The position numbers were made by a program, and so were the translations under genes. DNA of 64,000 nucleotides from DAOUJW01 sp965218945 (GTDB lineage Bacteria > Chloroflexota > Dehalococcoidia > Lucifugimonadales > UBA2985): NCBI GenBank assembly GCA_965218945.1, contig OZ244718.1:2914001-2978000 (forward strand), given 5' to 3'. The notes beneath the pieces are model-generated. The model ran no database searches and was not told the origin of the DNA. It saw nothing but the letters and a program-made list of their open reading frames with translations. Shown piece by piece: positions 17,195 to 24,803 of this stretch (position 1 is its first letter; each line of letters opens with the position of its first letter).

Positions 17195-18508
17195 CTACCC
17201 CGGCGTTGAACCCCAGACCACGAAGTCGCCGCCGCGAGGATGCGGACCGCCGGAGATGCCGATCTCAGGCTTCACGCCCGTGACCTGCCGTGCGCCGGCC
17301 CTCTCCTGGATCTGCTGAATGCAGTCCGTGTGCATCCAGATTCGGGTGCGACCGCTGCCGGCGTTTCCGCCGCTGGGAGAAACGGGGTTCGGCCCCTCAA
17401 TGCTGATGTCAGTCTGGTAGAAGTCCAGAGCCTCGCCTCTTCCTACGCCCCGGTATCGCAGGCCCTCCAGCATTATCTGATGGAACAGCGTATAGCCGTC
17501 GTACATATTCTCGAAGGAGAGGTCGCTCGCAGTGATGCCCGCGCCTTCGTACAGCCTCCGGCCCAGGCTCTCCGCCGAATCCTCCACCTCGTCCAGCGTC
17601 TGCTCAATGCCCCGGTACTTGGGCCTCGACTCCGCGTGGCTGAGGATGTAGACGGGCTTCTGCTTCATGTCCTTGGCCCGCTCTGCGGTGGTGAACAGGT
17701 AGGCGACGGTAACGCACATGGGGATGTCGCAGTCGTACAGGTTCACCGGCTTGACTATCCAGCGAGCGGAGAGATAGTCCTCCACGGTCAGCGGCTCAGG
17801 CCGGTTCTGAGCGAAGAACCCCTCCGGGAACAGCAGGCCGTTGCGCTTGGAGTTTACGACGAAGGGCGCCATCATGTCGTGGTTGCCGCCGTACTTGCGG
17901 GTGTACTGGTTGAACCAGTACGCCGGGTAGTAAGGTCCGACCGCGCCCCAGGTGTTGGTCCACTGCGCGCCGCCCGTGACGGTGTCCGCGGCCGCGGCGC
18001 CGTACTGCCCGTACCGGCCTGCCAGGTTGTTCCTGGCAGTCAGCACCAGACAGGTGTTGGTCAAACCCTCGCCTACGGCCTGGGCAGCGACACAGATGGC
18101 GTTGGACATGCAGCCTGGGCCGTACATGGTGAAGTTGACATTGGTCAGCTCCGGCATGTTCTTCAGCACCCACTCGGCGCTCATCTTGCTGAGGCCATCG
18201 TCGGGGTTGTCCGTGAGCTGGAACATATTAGCGAAGTCCTCCGGGACGGGCCTTGGCGACCAGGGCTCTCCCAGGCTCTCCGGGCTGATCACAAGGCCAT
18301 CCACCTGGTCGGGGGAGACACCTGCGTCCTCCATAGCATTACGAAGCGCGACTATCGACCACGCGCCCAGACTGGTCTCAGGCGTCTCTTCCCAGCGCCG
18401 CGACGTGGGGGAGTGGCCGATTCCGACTGCCGCCGCCTTCCCGCGATGCTCCCATAGGCCCAAGCCCTCCTGGCTTCGATACATTGAAGCGGGTGCAATA
18501 TCAGTCAT
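17195..18508 (-). CDS. Thiolase-family protein (lipid-transfer/acetyl-CoA acetyltransferase type)
   Basis: Thiolase-fold enzyme, probably of the SCP-x/nonspecific lipid-transfer subfamily, cleaving or forming 3-oxoacyl-CoA. The nucleophile Cys is likely that in MYGPGCMSNAICVAAQAVGEG near residue 128. The C-terminal active-site segment appears as ISGGPHPRGGDFVVWG, a variant of the usual CxGGG and GHP elements. Length 437 is longer than ordinary thiolases by a middle insertion. 46 bases downstream of a DUF35 OB-fold protein on the same strand; such pairs are the standard two-subunit arrangement in steroid and acyl-CoA catabolism. Substrate unknown. Confidence 0.85.
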   Translation of the reverse strand: MTDIAPASMYRSQEGLGLWEHRGKAAAVGIGHSPTSRRWEETPETSLGAWSIVALRNAMEDAGVSPDQVDGLVISPESLGEPWSPRPVPEDFANMFQLTDNPDDGLSKMSAEWVLKNMPELTNVNFTMYGPGCMSNAICVAAQAVGEGLTNTCLVLTARNNLAGRYGQYGAAAADTVTGGAQWTNTWGAVGPYYPAYWFNQYTRKYGGNHDMMAPFVVNSKRNGLLFPEGFFAQNRPEPLTVEDYLSARWIVKPVNLYDCDIPMCVTVAYLFTTAERAKDMKQKPVYILSHAESRPKYRGIEQTLDEVEDSAESLGRRLYEGAGITASDLSFENMYDGYTLFHQIMLEGLRYRGVGRGEALDFYQTDISIEGPNPVSPSGGNAGSGRTRIWMHTDCIQQIQERAGARQVTGVKPEIGISGGPHPRGGDFVVWGSTPG

Positions 18509-18554
18509 TGGTCACCTCATTCTGTGCGTTAGATATATGCGAAGACGGGCGAGC

Positions 18555-18968
18555 CTAGCTCACCACCCGCCACTCTGGTACCTTCTGGCCCGTGGTAGGG
18601 GTCACCTCGAACTCCACCTGGACGGTTGCCCCGACGGGGACCTCGTCCACCGGAGTGCCGGGGAGATGGGAGTACATCAGGATAGCCGGGTCCTCCTCCA
18701 GCTCCACAAGGGCAATGTTGAAGGGCTGGTCGCCCTGGAGAGCGCGGACTCGGCAGTCGTACATCACGCCGTAGCCATGCACCTTGCCCTTGCCACTCAC
18801 CTGCCGCCACTCCAGATTGTCACCGGAGCCGCAGTTGTCGCAGGCGCGCTTGGGTGGGTAGTGCATCAGGTCGCAGGTCTTGCAGGCCTGCATCACCAGG
18901 CGGTCTTCGTTGCAGGCGTCCCAGTAGGGCTTGCTTATCTCGTCGGGGATCGGGGATGGTTTGGGCAA
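18555..18968 (-). CDS. DUF35 zinc-ribbon/OB-fold acyl-CoA-binding partner of thiolase
   Basis: 137 residues. The rubredoxin-like zinc ribbon has four Cys in CKTCDLMHYPPKRACDNCGS near 29-48. An OB-fold follows with VHGYGVMYDCRV and NIALVELEEDPAIL. Members bind acyl-CoA and form heterodimers or tetramers with thiolases or HMG-CoA-type enzymes. Directly upstream of the thiolase gene, same strand. ATG with AGGAGGTGAG upstream. Confidence 0.9.
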   Translation of the reverse strand: MPKPSPIPDEISKPYWDACNEDRLVMQACKTCDLMHYPPKRACDNCGSGDNLEWRQVSGKGKVHGYGVMYDCRVRALQGDQPFNIALVELEEDPAILMYSHLPGTPVDEVPVGATVQVEFEVTPTTGQKVPEWRVVS

Positions 18969-19047
18969 TTCTCACCTCCTGCATGGGGTCGGATTGTGTC
19001 CGATTATGCGCGGGCGCGCGCGGTTTGTCAAATTGAGATGAACGGCG

Positions 19048-20265
19048 CTACTGAAACCGCCGCAGCGTACCCACGAGGGCGAAGACGGCCACGGCCGTGA
19101 CTCCGTAGAGGACGCCCGCGATGAGCACGGTGTCAGCGGCGCCGCGCACCTCGGCAATGGCCCCCATTATGATCACGCCAAAGGGGGAGAATCCCATGAA
19201 GACCACCCGCAGGCTCATAATGCGGCCCCGCAGGTGATCAGGGGCCAGCTGCTGCATAGCCACGGTGATCATCGTCATGAACATCACCTGGGCTCCCCCA
19301 AGGCCAAACATCGCCACCAGGGAGAGGGGGAACAGATTCGACTGGGAGAAGACGACTAGCATAACCGCCTTGACGGCCGCCATAGCCATCAGCAGCAGCC
19401 CCCTGTGTCGCTTGGCGTTGCTGGCGGCCAGGACGATGGCCGAGCCCACAGCCCCGCCAAGGGCTGAAGTCGTCAAAAGCACTCCCAGACCGCCTGTACC
19501 TACACTCAGAATATCGATGGCGAAGATGGGCAACAGGAAGTTCAAAGAGCCGGCGAAAAGCGAGGAGAGCAGCCCCAGCATTACCAGGGACATGATGACC
19601 TTCTCGCCCCGGATGTGCCGGATGGCCTCCACCACGTTGCCGCGCACGCTATCCCTGGCCGCCCTCCGCTCCTGGGGCGTCCACTGAATGAAGATCAGGG
19701 TTATGAACGTGACCAGCTGGCCGGCCGCCGTCAGCCAGAACAGGCCGTCGACTCCAATAGGGCCGATGAGTATTCCACCCAGCGCGGGAGCGGCTATACG
19801 GGGCCAGGTCATCGAGACGGTGTCGAGAGCGACGGCGTTGCCCAATCTCTGCTCGTCGACCACGCTTCCTATCATGGCCTGGTGACCGGCTCGCCCGAAG
19901 GACTGTATGGTGCCACTGGTCACGGCGGTGATGATGAAGTACCACCACTGGAAGACCCCCAGGGAGATAATCAGCGCCACAACCGCCCATAGTATGACCA
20001 GCAGTCCCTCCGTCCAGAGCAGGAGCCTCTTGCGGTCGACCCTGTCGGCTACGACGCCGCCTATCAGAGGCATGAAGAGCATGGGCCATGAGAGGGCGGA
20101 GACAGCGATGCCCATGCGCAGGGGCGACCCGGTGGCCTCGAACACCCAGATGGCGCGGGCGAACACCCGCATTGTCCTGCCGGAGTTGGAGGTCAGCCGG
20201 CCGGCAAAGAGAAGCCGGTAGTTGGGCACCTCCAGGGCGGTGAACATCCCCCGGATTGCTAACAT
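19048..20265 (-). CDS. MFS transporter, probable exporter (MFS_3-like)
   Basis: 405 residues with about ten to twelve hydrophobic helices. The loop between helices 2 and 3 reads GGVVADRVDRKRLLLWTEG, the classic MFS GxxxDRxxRR signature. The arrangement after NYRLLFAGRLTSNSGRTM resembles the EntS/MFS_3 group of exporters. ATG preceded closely by GGAGG. It follows trpE after a gap of 209 bases in which no other signal was seen, so it is probably a separate unit. Substrate cannot be inferred. Confidence 0.85.
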   Translation of the reverse strand: MLAIRGMFTALEVPNYRLLFAGRLTSNSGRTMRVFARAIWVFEATGSPLRMGIAVSALSWPMLFMPLIGGVVADRVDRKRLLLWTEGLLVILWAVVALIISLGVFQWWYFIITAVTSGTIQSFGRAGHQAMIGSVVDEQRLGNAVALDTVSMTWPRIAAPALGGILIGPIGVDGLFWLTAAGQLVTFITLIFIQWTPQERRAARDSVRGNVVEAIRHIRGEKVIMSLVMLGLLSSLFAGSLNFLLPIFAIDILSVGTGGLGVLLTTSALGGAVGSAIVLAASNAKRHRGLLLMAMAAVKAVMLVVFSQSNLFPLSLVAMFGLGGAQVMFMTMITVAMQQLAPDHLRGRIMSLRVVFMGFSPFGVIIMGAIAEVRGAADTVLIAGVLYGVTAVAVFALVGTLRRFQ

Positions 20266-20474
20266 TTGCCTCCTTCAGGTATAGAAACAGGCATAAATTG
20301 CTAAAACTGCGTTGACCACACAGGTACCCTAGCGTATTATATACATTGTAAAGGGTTCGGGCACGGCTTGGAGATGTCCACTATCTCATTCGTGGGTGTT
20401 TATACGTGGACAATCGGTAACACAAGCGGCAGCCTGAACTCTTTGGCTATCCACCCGGCTCCGCTGTCGAGTCC

Positions 20475-21944
20475 CTAGTCCTTCCACTGGACCAGAAGCC
20501 CGGACCGCTCAGCCTCCTCTATCGCCCGCAGACTGGACCGCGCCTTGTGCAGCGTCTCCTGGTACTCGCTCTCCGGCACGCTGTCGGCGACAACTCCACC
20601 GCCCGCCTGGATGTATGCCACGCCGTCCTTGATGACCATTGTGCGGATGGTGATGGCGGTGTCCATGTTGCCGGAGAAACTGAAGTAGCCCACCGCGCCG
20701 CCGTAGGGGCCTCGTCGCTCGCCCTCCTGCTCGGAGATGATCTCCATCGCCCGTATCTTGGGAGCGCCCGATAGTGTCCCGGCGGGCAGGCATGAGCGAA
20801 GGGCGTCGTAGATGGTGCGGTCCTCCCGCAGCCTGCCCTGCACCTCCGACTCCAGGTGCATAACGTGGGAGTAGCGCACCACCCGCATGAGGTCGGTGAC
20901 CTCCACGGTGCCGGGTTGGGAGACCCGCCCAACGTCGTTGCGCCCCAGGTCCACCAGCATGATGTGTTCAGCGCGCTCCTTCTCGTCGGCCTTCAGCTCC
21001 GCGGCCAGCGCCTCGTCCTCCTCGGTGGTCGTTCCCCGAGGCCGAGTGCCGGCCAGTGGGAAGTTGTAGACCAGCCCGTCATCCACCCGCACCAGCAGCT
21101 CCGGCGATGCGCCGACTATGGAGAAGCCGTCCAGCGACAGGTAGTACATGTAAGGCGAGGGATTCAGCGCCCGCAGCGCCCTGTAGATGTCCAGAGGCGC
21201 CGCCTTGGTGGGTCTGGCCAGCCGCTGGGAGGGCACCGCCTGGATGATGTCACCGGCGTATATGTACTCCTTTACCTGCTCCACCATCGCCTCGTACTTC
21301 TCCTGGGACATGTTGGAGGTGTAGGTTGGACTGTCCTCGACCTGGCCTGGCGCAACGCGGCGCTCCATCTGAAGGGGCCTGTCCAGCCGCTCCGCCAGCC
21401 GCTCGATACGGCCCACCGCGTCCGCGTACGCCTCCTCCACGCTCCCTCCGTCCAGGCGAATGTGGCTGACCACCTTGATCTTGTGGCTCACGTGGTCGAA
21501 CACCAGCAGGGTGTCCACAAAGAGGAACACCGACTCCGGCAGCCCAAGTGGGTCGCTTTCCGGCGGTGGCACCGGCTCGAAGTAGCGGACGACGTCGTAT
21601 GCGATGAAGCCGACCGCGCCGCCGTGGAAGCGGGGCAGTCCTCGTATCGACACCAGGGTGTGCCTGCCCAGCTCCTCTTCGATAAGCTTCAGGGGGTCCA
21701 CCTCACCGTAGGGCTGGCCCGGCCCCGTCTTGACCACCTTGTACGGCTCAGTGCCAATGAAGCTGTAGCGGGCGAGCTGCGCCCCGCCCTCCACACTCTC
21801 CAGGAGGTAGGAGTAGGAACCCTCGGCTACCTTGAGGTACGCCGAAACGGGCGTCTCCAGGTCGGCGTTGATCTCCTGGTACAGAGGAATCAGGTTCCCC
21901 TGCTTCGACAGTTCCCTGACTTCTTCCAACGATGGGTAGTACAT
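20475..21944 (-). CDS. trpE: Anthranilate synthase component I
   Basis: Converts chorismate to anthranilate with the glutaminase subunit TrpG, entry step of tryptophan synthesis. N-terminal domain: PVSAYLKVAEGSYSYLLESVEGG near 33. The chorismate-binding catalytic core carries IIQAVPSQRL near 238, the GASPELLVR box near 295, PLAGTRPRG near 315, HIMLVDLGRNDVGRVS near 345, and the DALRSCLPAGTLSGAPKIRA block near 400. The N-terminal S..E element supports feedback inhibition by Trp (inference). Length 489 normal. It lies 41 bases downstream of trpS, so both are likely under the T-box leader. trpG and the rest of the pathway are not in the window. Confidence 0.94.
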   Translation of the reverse strand: MYYPSLEEVRELSKQGNLIPLYQEINADLETPVSAYLKVAEGSYSYLLESVEGGAQLARYSFIGTEPYKVVKTGPGQPYGEVDPLKLIEEELGRHTLVSIRGLPRFHGGAVGFIAYDVVRYFEPVPPPESDPLGLPESVFLFVDTLLVFDHVSHKIKVVSHIRLDGGSVEEAYADAVGRIERLAERLDRPLQMERRVAPGQVEDSPTYTSNMSQEKYEAMVEQVKEYIYAGDIIQAVPSQRLARPTKAAPLDIYRALRALNPSPYMYYLSLDGFSIVGASPELLVRVDDGLVYNFPLAGTRPRGTTTEEDEALAAELKADEKERAEHIMLVDLGRNDVGRVSQPGTVEVTDLMRVVRYSHVMHLESEVQGRLREDRTIYDALRSCLPAGTLSGAPKIRAMEIISEQEGERRGPYGGAVGYFSFSGNMDTAITIRTMVIKDGVAYIQAGGGVVADSVPESEYQETLHKARSSLRAIEEAERSGLLVQWKD

Positions 21945-21985
21945 TCTGATAGTCCCTTCCGACTGGGAAGTTGCGTTTGTATTGC

Positions 21986-23041
21986 TTACTTGCTTCGCAG
22001 AATCAGCCCCATGCTCTGCTTGATCTCGTCCAACTTTGGCCCGGCGACGGACTGCGCGCGCTCCGCGCCCCGCTCAAGGAGCTGGTCGAGGGCGTCGACG
22101 TCCTGCATGAGCGCCTCGTACCGCTCGCGGATGGGCATGAGCGCCTCGATTACGACCTCTGCCACGCGGCTCTTGAGGTCGCCGTAGCCGCGGGCATTGG
22201 CGAACTCGGCCTCGACCGCCGCCTCATCCATGCCGGTAATCACCTTGTAGATGCCCAGCAGATTGTTGACGCCGGCCCTTTCCGGCTCGTCGGAGAAGCA
22301 GATCTCGTTGCCAGTGTCGGTGACGGCGCGCTTGATGGTGCGCTCGATCTCCTTGGGGTCGTCCAGCATGCGAATTGCGTGGCCCCGAATGTGCGCATAG
22401 CTCTTCGACATCTTCATCGTGGGGTCGTTGAGGCCCATGACCCGCCCGCCGATATCGGGTATGACGCCCACCGGCACGACGAAGGTGTCGCCGTAGATGT
22501 GGTTGAAGCGCTGGGCGATGTCCCTCGCGAGCTCCACGTGCTGCCGCTGGTCCTCGCCAACAGGCACCTCATGGGCGTCGTAGAGCAGGATGTCGCCCGC
22601 CATGAGCACGGGGTAGTCCAGCAGCCCCGTCGACACACTCTCCTGGTTCTCCGCCTTCGCCTTGAATTGGGTCATGCGCTCCAACCAGCCGATGGGCGTG
22701 ACGCAGTTGAGCAGCCAACAGGCCTCGGCGTGCGCCGTAACGTGGCTCTGGACGAAGATGGTGCACTTGTCCGGGTCGAGGCCGGAGGCAAACAGCATCG
22801 CCGCCAGCGAACGCGTCTGGTGGCGCAGCTCGGCCGGGTCTTGGGGCACGGTCAAGGCGTGCAGATCGACAATGCAGAAGTAGTTCTCCTTGTCTTCCTG
22901 CCGTTCGACCCAACCCTTGATGGCGCCAATGTAGTTGCCGAGTTGCACGTCTCCGCTGGGCTGGATACCGCTGAACACCCGCCGCTTGCCCTCGACGCGG
23001 CCCGTGCCTGTCGTCTCCAATTCCCTCTCCCGTGTAGTCAT
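21986..23041 (-). CDS. trpS: Tryptophanyl-tRNA synthetase
   Basis: Class Ic synthetase charging tRNA-Trp. The HIGH-type motif is PSGDVQLGNYIGA near residue 28. The KMSKS loop is intact (DPTMKMSKSYAH near 205). The tRNA/Trp recognition segments DYPVLMAGDILLYDAHEVPVG and EDQRQHVELARDIAQRFN are present. The ATG at 23041 is chosen; it follows GCGAGGGACGGAG. An in-frame start 16 codons earlier would fall nearer the T-box terminator. 351 aa. Expression is probably induced on Trp starvation by the upstream T-box, and the downstream trpE shares the transcript. Confidence 0.95.
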   Translation of the reverse strand: MTTRERELETTGTGRVEGKRRVFSGIQPSGDVQLGNYIGAIKGWVERQEDKENYFCIVDLHALTVPQDPAELRHQTRSLAAMLFASGLDPDKCTIFVQSHVTAHAEACWLLNCVTPIGWLERMTQFKAKAENQESVSTGLLDYPVLMAGDILLYDAHEVPVGEDQRQHVELARDIAQRFNHIYGDTFVVPVGVIPDIGGRVMGLNDPTMKMSKSYAHIRGHAIRMLDDPKEIERTIKRAVTDTGNEICFSDEPERAGVNNLLGIYKVITGMDEAAVEAEFANARGYGDLKSRVAEVVIEALMPIRERYEALMQDVDALDQLLERGAERAQSVAGPKLDEIKQSMGLILRSK

Positions 23042-23087
23042 CTCCGTCCCTCGCTCTTCTCTTGTATCACGGCTTGCGAAACCCAAC

Positions 23088-23117
23088 AAAAAACCCCGCT
23101 CCCATCAAGGGGCGGGG
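23088..23117 (-). terminator. T-box terminator hairpin
   Basis: On the minus strand CCCCGCCCCTTGATGGGAGC continues into GGGG and then a run of six T. This is an intrinsic terminator that can form only when the overlapping antiterminator, containing the T-box sequence at 23123-23138, is not stabilised by uncharged tRNA. It lies about 45 bases before the trpS start. Confidence 0.88.
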
Positions 23118-23383
23118 TCACTCCGCGGTGCCACCCTTATTTGGAGAGGCGGCAGTCAAGCTTCGCCCCTCTCATAATCTCAGCCGAGCCTCTTGAGGCA
23201 GGCTCGCGAGTCTGTAACGGGACTCCCCCGGCAAGGCCTACGTCCTTGATAACAAGGGCTTCGGTTTGCGGCTCCCGGGCCCATTCTACCCCTGCGCTGA
23301 CACCGGCTCACACCTTACCCGGCTCTCTGAGTCCCGCTTGAGGCGTACTATTCCCGTTCGCAGCCTTTGGCTATGTGGATTTT
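23088..23383 (-). promoter_or_regulatory. T-box riboswitch (tryptophan) upstream of trpS-trpE
   Basis: The minus strand contains the highly conserved T-box AAGGGTGGCACCGCGG (23138 to 23123) followed by an intrinsic terminator, the standard layout. Stem I is suggested by an AGTA element (in GGGAATAGTACGCC, about 23343-23356) on the 5' side and GTAGAATGGGC on the 3' side, giving a specifier codon TGG (Trp) at 23283-23281. The codon matches the downstream gene, trpS. Mechanism known for the family: uncharged tRNA-Trp pairs with the specifier and the T-box and permits read-through. The promoter at 23390-23418 puts the start near 23383. Confidence 0.9.
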
Positions 23384-23389
23384 GCGCGG

Positions 23390-23418
23390 AGTATAAAGGC
23401 CACCCCACAGGGTGTCAA
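23390..23418 (-). promoter_or_regulatory. Sigma-70 promoter of the trpS T-box transcript
   Basis: On the minus strand TTGACA (23418-23413), a 17-base spacer, then TATACT (23395-23390). Near-consensus hexamers at optimal spacing, immediately upstream of the T-box leader. Confidence 0.85.
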
Positions 23419-23439
23419 GTTGGGGTGCGCGGATGGGGA

Positions 23440-23468
23440 TTGACCTACCCCAAAAGTTGTGCTAGCTT
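23440..23468 (+). promoter_or_regulatory. Probable promoter of the OB-like/PIN module
   Basis: TTGACC, 17 bases, TAGCTT on the plus strand, with the start codon of the module about 25 bases beyond. It diverges from the trpS promoter, with only about 20 bases between the two -35 boxes. The -10 is a poor match, so moderate confidence. Confidence 0.5.
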
Positions 23469-23493
23469 GCGCGCACTATACAGAGGGAATGAA

Positions 23494-24300
23494 ATGACTG
23501 ACCAAGACGTTGGCGGATCTTCCTCTGAAGTGACCTTTGTTGTAAACCCTGAGACCGAAGCCGCGTCGGTCGGCTTGCTCCTCAGTTCATTGGAGCACAT
23601 CAACCGCCTGCTACGCGATGTGGACTACGCAATTTACGGGGCTAAGTCTCAGCATAAATGGGTCATTCGGAAGCTCCAATCAAGTGCGCCCAGCATCACG
23701 GTACAACCTGAGATCAGCAGTGGCCACGACCCCAAAGCCGTCGAGGTGATCAGTGGCGGGCTCCGGGCGGTGACCGTTGGAACTGATCATCCACCGCAGT
23801 TCTTTACGGAACAGGCGTTGGTGAACCTTGGGAAGATGCGCCGATTATTCAGCGGGAAGAACAGAGCCAGATCCATTACTGTCCTCAGAGACAGGGAGCA
23901 AATGGCTACCATAGAACGGGACATATCAGAAAAAACAAACAGAATTCTCACAGCAGGCTATCACAACCTGGGCTCGATCGAGGGAACGTTGGAAGCAATC
24001 AACGTCCACGGTACACCAACCGTGACAATATGGGATAGGGTCAACAGATCGCCTGTCCGTTGCTCTATCCCCAAAGACGCTGAATGGCTTTCCATTGTCA
24101 CGAGCCTACTCGAAAAGAGAGTTCTGGTTACGGGGAATATCCACTATTTCGTCAATGGCACACCAAGGTCGATCGCAAATGTAACCGCTATTGAGGACGC
24201 TACCGCAGATCCAGATTTGCCGAGAGCAGAGTTCGGCTCCATTCCTGACGCGCGGGCAGCTGCGAACCCAGCTGCATTCCTGCAATCCGTCCGGGGATGA
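23494..24300 (+). CDS. Uncharacterised OB-like partner of a PIN nuclease (module copy 1, putative antitoxin)
   Basis: 268 residues from an ATG with AGAGGG upstream; an upstream in-frame extension overlaps the T-box promoter and is rejected. No known family recognised. The N-terminal half (about 12-75) is helical with QHKWVIRKLQSSAPSITVQP. The C-terminal half (about 153-235) has an OB/SH3-like strand pattern: GSIEGTLEAINVHGTPTVTI, a short helix, then KRVLVTGNIHYFVNGTPRSI. It ends in a small helical tail (ANPAAFLQSVRG). The product at 57335 matches it along its length: GSVEGTLEMVTVHDRSYFRV, HRVSVQGDIQSDRNGKIRSL and a YLRDLRDEAR tail. Both copies precede a PIN gene. Suggested role: nucleic-acid-binding antitoxin or regulator of the PIN protein (inference). 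Confidence 0.75.
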   Translation: MTDQDVGGSSSEVTFVVNPETEAASVGLLLSSLEHINRLLRDVDYAIYGAKSQHKWVIRKLQSSAPSITVQPEISSGHDPKAVEVISGGLRAVTVGTDHPPQFFTEQALVNLGKMRRLFSGKNRARSITVLRDREQMATIERDISEKTNRILTAGYHNLGSIEGTLEAINVHGTPTVTIWDRVNRSPVRCSIPKDAEWLSIVTSLLEKRVLVTGNIHYFVNGTPRSIANVTAIEDATADPDLPRAEFGSIPDARAAANPAAFLQSVRG

Positions 24301-24314
24301 GCCGCTAGATAGCC

Positions 24315-24785
24315 ATGCCCCCAAGCCGCCGGTTATGGGACTCATCGGTCGTTATTGGTCATCTTGCAGGTCAAACCGAATTTGCCGAGGTTTGTCCGCA
24401 GATTCTTGAACAGGCCTCTCGAGGGGAAATCCAGATCGTTGTATCGACAATGGCAGCAACCGAGGTCGCTTACCTTGAGGGGTTGAGCGACCCAGATTCT
24501 GAGGCAAAGATTCGCGAGTTCTTGGGGCGCGACTACATTATCTTGGTCGCGCTAGACGTGCGAGTAGCTTCTATGGCTAGGGATCTCGTTAGGCGGTACA
24601 GAAATGGGCCAAGGCTCAAACCAGCTGATGCAATACATCTCGCTACTGCACTCCACTTAAGTATCCCTATCCTTGAGACGACGGACCCGGATCTACTTCG
24701 ACTCGATAGACTTGTAGGAGACCCGCCAATTACAATTCGCCGGCCTCTCTACGAAGGCCCAAATCGTTTGCCCGGTATGCCCTAA
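24315..24785 (+). CDS. PIN-domain ribonuclease (module copy 1, putative toxin)
   Basis: 156 residues. All four acidic PIN positions are visible: D9 (RRLWDSSVV), E50 (MAATEVAYL), D105 (LKPADAIHLATAL) and D124 (ETTDPDLLRL). PIN proteins of this size are usually metal-dependent RNases, most often VapC-like toxins. It starts 14 bases after the partner gene. The closest visible relative in the window is the product at 58116, sharing W-D-S, ILE.A..G...IV.ST...EV, RRY...P.D.IHL.TAL. The partner is far larger than ordinary VapB/Phd antitoxins. Confidence 0.85.
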   Translation: MPPSRRLWDSSVVIGHLAGQTEFAEVCPQILEQASRGEIQIVVSTMAATEVAYLEGLSDPDSEAKIREFLGRDYIILVALDVRVASMARDLVRRYRNGPRLKPADAIHLATALHLSIPILETTDPDLLRLDRLVGDPPITIRRPLYEGPNRLPGMP

Positions 24786-24803
24786 GGTATTTGGCCCCCA
24801 CCC

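Noticed and set aside
20856..22187. Plus-strand open frame of 443 codons, and a similar one at 21971-23341
   Set aside because: Antisense to trpE and trpS, both identified by many motifs.
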